64,000 bases of DNA from Nemophila menziesii (taxonomy: Eukaryota; Streptophyta; Magnoliopsida; Boraginales; Hydrophyllaceae). The position numbers and the translations under genes are program-made. This document shows, in pieces, positions 58,125-64,000 of this stretch. How positions within the stretch are numbered: the stretch's first letter is position 1; every line of letters begins with the position of its first letter. The notes under the pieces were generated by a model. That model searched no databases. It saw only the letters and a list, made by a program, of their open reading frames with translations, and was not told the DNA's origin. The stretch spans positions 5,643,840 through 5,707,839 of the forward strand of contig JARWIR010000011.1 of assembly GCA_029959085.1 (NCBI GenBank), written 5' to 3'.

Positions 58125-59425
58125 CTTCCATGAAGATGGTATTGAGGCCCTTGCGGTTCTTCTCCGCTTAAATCCGCCTCTTCCTTGACATGTAAGCTTA
58201 AGAACTTTCCCACCTCGAATTTTATTTAGTCGGTCTTTGAAAGGGGGTGGGTAAGTACTTCGTTTCGCCTTCTTATTTTCACGACGGAACTCATTTTCCC
58301 CCACACAATAGTAGATGACCATTCTACACGGTATAAGCTCACTTTTATTCCTCGTTTCAATCTCACATTCCTCTTTAAAATGTGGTGGGTAGGTGCTCCT
58401 CCTTGCCGCTTTACTCTCACGGTGTGGCACCTTGCTTGTATAACACATGTCTGAACTTTGTGGTGGTGGAGGTGATTCGAATTTCTCAGCTCTAATCGTA
58501 TTCATGATTCGGGGTGGAGATGGTAATTGATGAACTTTTTTTGGTAAAGATTCAACTTCTGTTTTAGCGTGAACCTTGAATTCTTCAATTGATTCTCCGA
58601 CCACTTCAGACCCGTCTTCGCTGTCAACCCAATCTTCTACTATTACCTCATCATATTTTTGCTTTGTAATTTCTATAACCTCGATCACCACCTCTTCTTG
58701 GTTGCGTTCTGTATCTTGATCATGTGCATACACTATAGGAATATCAATTTCTGTGTTAACTTCCAGGAATTACGTTGCTACTCATTCTTCTACCATGCTT
58801 ACAAGATTCTCAACCACATGGTGGTCTCCATTTATAATCGTCACGGTGGTCGTATCACTATCACTAACATTGTCTTTCAACATTTCCTCCTGAACTACTT
58901 CTTCTAGAGAATCATACTGGGAAGCCAGTTCATCTAGCATCTGTTTTATTTTTTTCATTCTGGCATTGCTTTCCTTATCTCTTGCTTTTTTCTCTTGAAA
59001 TCTTCCCATGATTTTCTCTTTGTAACGACATTCGAATTTGGGGTCTTCATAAGACTTACTATTACTCTCGGCAAAGTCATGAGAATTATATCGGGAACCC
59101 CTTTCTTGCAATCGTTCTATTTTTGCACTCTGTTCCTCGCTCTCGCGTTGGTATCTAGCAATTATTTCATTCAAATCGGCAAGAGTTATTTGTGGAGGTA
59201 GTTGAATGTTACATCATTGATCTTGTTGATACTATAAGATTGTTGTTCTTGATGATAGTGATACGGAAATTGTTGTTGATTATTCCCGATCCATTGGTTG
59301 TTCCAACCTTGATCTTGCGGGTGTTGATAAGGTGGGTGGTAGAAGTTACCACCCCATTGTTGTTGTCCCGAAGAGTCTTCCAAATAGTCATCTGGATCGG
59401 GATCTGGGCAATGTCCTCTATACAT
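58107..59425 (-). pseudogene. Element B protein of unknown family
   Basis: About 440 codons from MYRGHCPDPDPDDYLED at 59425, ~138 nt after the PBS, with one frameshift near 59200 and two stops near 58770. Parts in order: Gln/Tyr/Asn/His-rich N-terminus; coiled-coil (LNEIIARYQRESEEQSAKIE); charged helix (KKIKQMLDELASQYDSLEEV); acidic stretch; Pro-rich PPRIMNTIRAEKF; two copies of an AARRSTYPPHFKEE / AKRSTYPPPFKDR motif ~50 residues apart; and a basic tail (GGFKRRRTARASIP). No capsid, zinc knuckle, protease or RT motif. It takes the place of Gag-Pol in an element that still has matching LTRs, PBS and accessory module. Confidence 0.6.
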
Positions 59426-59562
59426 ATTTCAATATAATCTGATCATTACCAAAATAAAGAACCTGTAAAGACAAAACAAAGCAAAGACAAGCGTAAAACT
59501 GCAAAAAATAAATAAACAAATAAAACTACATAAAGATTAAACACCGGGGTCACACGCTGCAA

Positions 59563-59580
59563 TCCCCGGCAGCGGCGCCG
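59563..59580 (-). other. Element B primer binding site
   Basis: Minus-strand CGGCGCCGCTGCCGGGGA, 6 nt from the LTR. The first base, normally T pairing with the tRNA 3' A, is C here, probably a later mutation. Confidence 0.85.
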
Positions 59581-59586
59581 AAAACT

Positions 59587-61329
59587 TGGTGGGTCCTGGT
59601 GTGTTATAAAATTGATGCGAAAATAAAAGAAACCACAATACTGCAAGTGTACGGTTGTCGAAGTAATACTCCGACGAGTCGGGTTTCGTTCTCAGGGATT
59701 GGACTGGTATAACCCAAGTGTTCAATAAACAAGTAGTAGTAATTGCAAATACAGAAAAAAAAAGATAATAATATTTGTTTTGAGTTATTAAACTACTAGA
59801 TGCAAAGAAACAAAATAACTAAAAATAAATACTAAGAGATAAGATGCAGATATGAGCTATACTTGAGTCTCGCTAGGGAATCGCCTAAACATATGTAATT
59901 CATGCTTTTGTTAAGGGCAGAACTGATATTTCTATATTAGTCGGGACTCTAATGTCTCCTAGCCCCCGTCAGGGTAGACCTAGGAGCTATTCTTAGGTGT
60001 TACAAACCCCGTCAGGGCGATTATGATCCACCTTCAAATGGTCAAGTATTCTACCAAATTGGCTGTAAGGTTAATAAAGTCCATCAGGATCAATAATTTC
60101 TAACTTACATTTATTATCTAGTTCAGTAATTAAACCCCCATCAAGGCGATCATTTCCCACCAAAGTGAATAGCTTAATTACTATGACCTAAGTTTGATTC
60201 ATGACTTCAAAATTAGTGAAATTAATATAAATAATAAGCAATATGAAATACCCAATTCAAATTAAACTAGAAACTAATCCCAAATTGAAATACATGAATT
60301 AAATAAATTAGGGTTCATCCCATTACGATTCTTAAGTAATTAAGGTTTAGCTCATATTTAAAGTAAAAACAATAAATTAATTAATAATATACATGTCCTA
60401 ATAACAGAAATAAAATAAGAACATAGATAGAGGAATTGGTTTGAGCTGTTGTTGGAGGAAAAAGATCTTCCAGCTTCTGCTCTTGCTTCCGCCTCTTGAC
60501 GCTCTCTCTAAGGATGATATAAACTGAAGAATAATTGAGAGTTGCTGAATAATGAGGTCTAAGAGGTGTATTTATAGGTGTTAGGAAGCCCTTGGTCGAA
60601 TTTACTTGGAGTGGAAGACAAGTCAAGAACTCTTTAATTCGTAGCCCTAAAATCTAGAAAAGGTAAGATTCTGCTGCTGATTTGTTTTGGTCATATCTCC
60701 TTCAATACTTATCCGTTTGACGCGTTCCAATATTTGAAACCGCTTGTCTCGGAAAGATATTTCCATTGGTGCAGACCATTCTCCCAAATTCCTATCGAAT
60801 CCTAAGTTATGGACTCGTCTTTGAAACGTGGCTGGAATTTCACATTCATATGACAGCTTTATCTTTTCCTTCTTTGCATACATCATTCCTTAATCTTCTT
60901 ATTTCCATGTAAATCTCTTTCATTTACTTCTTTGACTTGACTTGGTCTCTAATTAATTGCCATATATCTTTTAAAGCTTCACATTAAATAAATAATTAAA
61001 CCACATATGCTTTAAAAATAATAAATCAATCATTCAAGACTAGAAATATGAAAGTTCACTCTAAAATTAGAAACTCGAGTAAAATACTTCCTAACACACT
61101 AAAAATGAGCTAAGACTCTAATTCTCACTTCTCCACCTTGTATTGAAATTTAAGAACATACTAACTTTGCACTAAAAATAATCAAATTAACGCACAAAAG
61201 CTCTAAAAATCTAAATAGTCTAATTCCAAGGGGAGAATGTGAAATATGATGAAATATGCATAAAATTGTAGCTAATAAGTCAATAATTCACCTAAAATGA
61301 TGTCTCCAGAGGGCTAATATTTAGAACAA
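59587..61329 (-). repeat. Element B 5' LTR, end truncated
   Basis: Starts TGGTGGGTCCTGG. Matches 34545-36300 and the solo LTR throughout, but stops at ttagaacaa, lacking the last ~14 bases (atagggagacatca), where element F begins. CCGTCAGG-like boxes lie at about 59965, 60010 and 60080. Confidence 0.88.
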
Positions 61330-61330
61330 T

Positions 61331-62960
61331 CAACAAAATCATCAACATATGCAACAAGGTCAACCCCTTATGTATTATGATCCATGGTTCGTACATGGTC
61401 CAGAGCAAGCTCCCTATCGCGCTCCTGCTCTCGATATTGGTCCTGCAAATATCAATGTTGCACGGTATAGACCCGACCCTGGTATGCTATCCCAATTTCA
61501 GTATTTCGGAAACTTTCGTGGAGTACCTGGAGTAGATCCTATTCATGCAGCTCAAAAATTTATGCAAATCTGCGATTCGTATATAACTCAAGGGGTGACC
61601 AAAGAGCAGATGTATTTTGCTAATTTCAGATTTTTCGTGATAGACGCAGCTAGTGAGTGGCACGTTTCACAAGAACCTGGAACAATAAATACTTGGAATG
61701 AGCTACAAAAAACATTTTTCGATCGTTATTATCCGACGAATATGAGATTAGACGCACAGGTTGATTCGACATCATTTGTCCAAGAACAAGAAGAAACTTT
61801 GGGAAGATGTTGGACAAGAATTCAGTCATGTTTGAGAAGAGTTCCTGACCATGGCCTCACAGAACAACAACAGTTGAAAATCTATTATAAAGGCTTATAT
61901 GGAGGATCGAGAAAAGACTTCGATTTATTATGTGGTGGTGGATCTTACAGGTAGCTCCAGTACATGCTAAGATTATTTTAAATAAAACGGTAACAAATGA
62001 GCAAGGTTGGAGTACAGTGAGAACACCTATCCGAGGTAGAAAAGAAAGTAACATGGGTATTGATGAGAAATTCTCCTCTTTGCAGGATAAATTGAAGAGT
62101 ACTTTAGAACAACAAATGAAACATCTCACTTTAGCCGTTAAAGAGGGGTTTTCAGGTAAGAAGACAGGTGTTAATGTTACTTAAGAGGTATATGGGTGTT
62201 CGAATTGTGGTGTTCAAGACCATGACTAGGAGCATTGTGAAAGTAACCCTGAAGCTATGATGTTTGTTTCTAATAGAGGGAGTTACAATTCAAGTGGTCA
62301 AGGACACCAACCCAACAAAAACCATCCGGGTTTCCAATATTCGAATCCTAATGGGGCAGCTAATCCTACTTACGCTTATCAGCCGCGTCCCCAAGGTAAC
62401 AATTATCAACCTAAACCACAGAATAATTATCAAGGAGGACAAAATTACAGAAATCATGTTCAAAGACAGCCTCCTCAAGATAATTACAATGATACCATGA
62501 ATCAAAAAGACTTACCTTCTCAACCTCAAGAAGGTACGAATGATCTTCTTCAATCTGTAGAGCAATTAATCGCGCTTCAAACACAATCGATCCAAAATCA
62601 GCAAGCTTCTGAAGCCGTGATTAAAAAGTTAGAAAATTAGATTACTCAGATGGAAAAACAGTTGCAACAGCGTCCACGGTGACAATTACCCAGTAATACA
62701 GAGACTCATATCCAATACAAAGATTGTAACGCTATCTCACTCAGAAGTGGTAAGAAGATTCCCCCACCTCCTTTCCCTGTTATGAAAGAAAAAGAAGTTA
62801 CCAACAAAGAAAAACCGGTAAAGGATGTGAAAGAAAAAGATGATCAACATGAAGTGGTAGAAGTGGAGAAGATTCTGAAAATTCCTAAGAAGAAAGATGT
62901 TATAGAAACCCGTCCTTCTCCACATTTCCCTTCAAGAGTCCAGAAGAAAGGAGCTACGGC
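61331..62960 (+). pseudogene. Element F Gag
   Basis: Enters in frame (QNHQHMQQGQ) without LTR, PBS or leader. Core: QPLMYYDPWFVHGPEQAPYR, ARYRPDPGMLSQFQYFGNF, KFMQICDSYI, EWHVSQEPGTINTWNELQ and GRCWTRIQSCLRRVPDHGL, open to 61954. A frameshift near 61935 follows. The zinc knuckle CSNCGVQDHD-stop-EHC (about 62195-62240) has its Trp codon changed to TAG. An Asn/Gln-rich segment, more stops (62182, 62638, 62680), a Lys/Glu linker and PSPHFPSRVQKKG follow. Closest here to D Gag and to the E stub. Orientation is opposite to A-E. Confidence 0.85.
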
Positions 62961-63620
62961 TGAATATCAAAGATTCGTGGATATGGTAAGTAAGCTCAAC
63001 ATTAATATACCTTTCTTAGAGGCTATAAAAGGGGTACTAAAATATTTAAAATTCTTGAAAAGATCTATCACCAATAAACGCAAATATCTTGAGAATGAAA
63101 TGATTGGATTGCCAGAAGAATGTAGTGCAATATGCCAAAGTAAGTTGCCACCTTAATTACATGATCCTGGGAGTTTTACTATTCCTATTTCTATTGGTGA
63201 TGATTGGCAAGGGAGAGCTTTGTGTGATTTGGGTTCGAGTATTAATCTCATGCCTAGATCAATTTTTTAAAAGTTGAAGATAGGAAATACGAAACCGACC
63301 TCTATGGTTTCGCAGATGGCCGACAGATCCCTCGTTCATCCAGAGGGACGAATAGAAGATGTCCTCGTCAAGGCAGGTACATTAATCTTCCCCACTGATT
63401 TTGTTATACTTGATTACGACGCAGATAGGAATGTCCCCATTATTTTGGGAATACCATTCCTAGCCTCGAGGCGTACTTTTATTGATGTATAAAACGGAGA
63501 ATTGACTATGCGAATCCAAGACGACGAGGTGAAATTCAACGTGTGGCCTATGAAGTTTCCAGATTCCAAAGAGGAATGCTTCCGGTTGGAGACCATTGAT
63601 CAACAAGAGAAATAACCAAC
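62961..63620 (+). pseudogene. Element F protease
   Basis: FVDMVSKLNINIPFLEA and KLPP-stop-LHDPGSFTIPI lead to ALCDLGSSINLMP (catalytic Asp kept), then MADRSLVHPEGR, EDVLVKAG, FVILDYDADRNVPIILGIPF and FNVWPMKFPD. Stops at 63154, 63268, 63490 and 63613. Order and spacing match the protease of C. Confidence 0.8.
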
Positions 63621-63997
63621 TAAGGTAGTGGAAATCTTAGAAATGGAGGAGAAAAAGCTAAGAAAGAAACCACCTAATAAATATCCTGCAAATCTCAAAG
63701 AAAACCCACACCTTGATCGTGCAAAGAAAAAGGTAAGGAACGTGCCATGAAAGTGCCAAAAGAACCTAAGAAAGAAAGGATGAAGGAGAAGATAAGAGTG
63801 GGAGATGAAGTCTCATTGAAAAGGCCTGAACCCCCTCCGAAAGTGTGTAAATCAAAAGGTTTTTGGCATGGACTAATCACGGTCACACAGATTATCTCTG
63901 AGAAACTAGTCGGAATCAAAGCCAAGGGATGCAAAATTTTGAATAGAAAATGTTGATAACCTCACTCACTGTTGGGGAGGTTATGTTAAGGAATGAC
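63621..63997 (+). pseudogene. Element F GPY/F-like tail after protease
   Basis: A Lys-rich linker leads to EKIRVGDEVSLKRPEPP, SKGFWHGLITVTQIISEK and LVGIKAKG. After a frame change near 63945 comes DNLTHCWGGYVKE-stop, parallel to HSLTRCWGGYIRKS at the end of D. So the protease is again followed directly by a GPY/F-like C-terminus (GP is GL here), with no RT, RNase H or integrase core. What follows lies outside the window. Confidence 0.65.
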
Positions 63998-64000
63998 ACA

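Noticed and set aside
59563..59580. tRNA gene fragment
   Set aside because: The tRNA-Asp match is limited to 18 nt next to an LTR, which is the primer binding site.

Overview
The window looks like repeat-dense, gene-poor plant nuclear DNA, probably pericentromeric or otherwise heterochromatic. It is AT-rich, and almost everything recognisable is LTR retrotransposon of one lineage: Ty3/gypsy, Athila/Tat-type, with a tRNA-Asp-like primer binding site, Athila-style Gag and RT, and an accessory ORF behind pol in the position where some relatives carry an env-like gene. I see no intact host gene, tRNA, rRNA or CRISPR array. The species cannot be named from the sequence. Five related element types are labelled here A, B, C, D and E, plus a plus-strand element F and a few fragments. 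All coding parts are broken by stops or frameshifts.

Layout. 1-560: FAR1/MULE-like remnant. 785-1572 and 3212-3320: telomere-like 20-bp minisatellite flanking an old LTR that carries a TTC microsatellite. 3323-10128: element A (3' LTR, 3' UTR, accessory ORF, promoter-like module), split by a solo LTR (6337-8063) with target duplication CGCGT. 10129-12254: an inverted LTR fragment and a piece of a B element. 12256-32061: element E, a tandem LTR-internal-LTR-internal-LTR-internal-LTR array with a 6.78-kb period; its internal region codes for no retroelement enzymes and carries a Gag stub plus apparent host exons. 32062-34544: unassigned sequence, a CT microsatellite and an inverted LTR fragment. 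34545-61329: a three-level nest. Element B (LTRs 34545-36300 and 59587-61329) contains element C (36762-56921), the only one with RT, RNase H and integrase. C's gag is split by element D (44820-54598). 61331-64000: element F, on the plus strand, entering in gag and running off the edge.

Shared architecture, read in element sense (minus strand for A-E): LTR with a terminal inverted repeat; 6-nt gap; tRNA-Asp-type PBS; gag-pol or a shortened polyprotein; a small hairpin at its stop codon; a GC-rich array of paired boxes and G-boxes with a ~107-bp period; a TATA box; a leader of about 270-400 bp; the accessory ORF; a GNRA-loop hairpin just behind its stop; a 0.9-1.5 kb 3' UTR with conserved blocks; a purine tract; LTR. 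The array, TATA box and second hairpin recur in A, B, C and D, although the array's box sequence changes from family to family. This looks like an internal promoter for the accessory ORF and is the most unusual feature here. D and F independently show a Gag-protease-GPY/F layout without RT, RNase H or integrase core, and B encodes an unrelated low-complexity/coiled-coil protein. The locus therefore mixes one autonomous-type element with several non-autonomous companions that share its ends and control signals.
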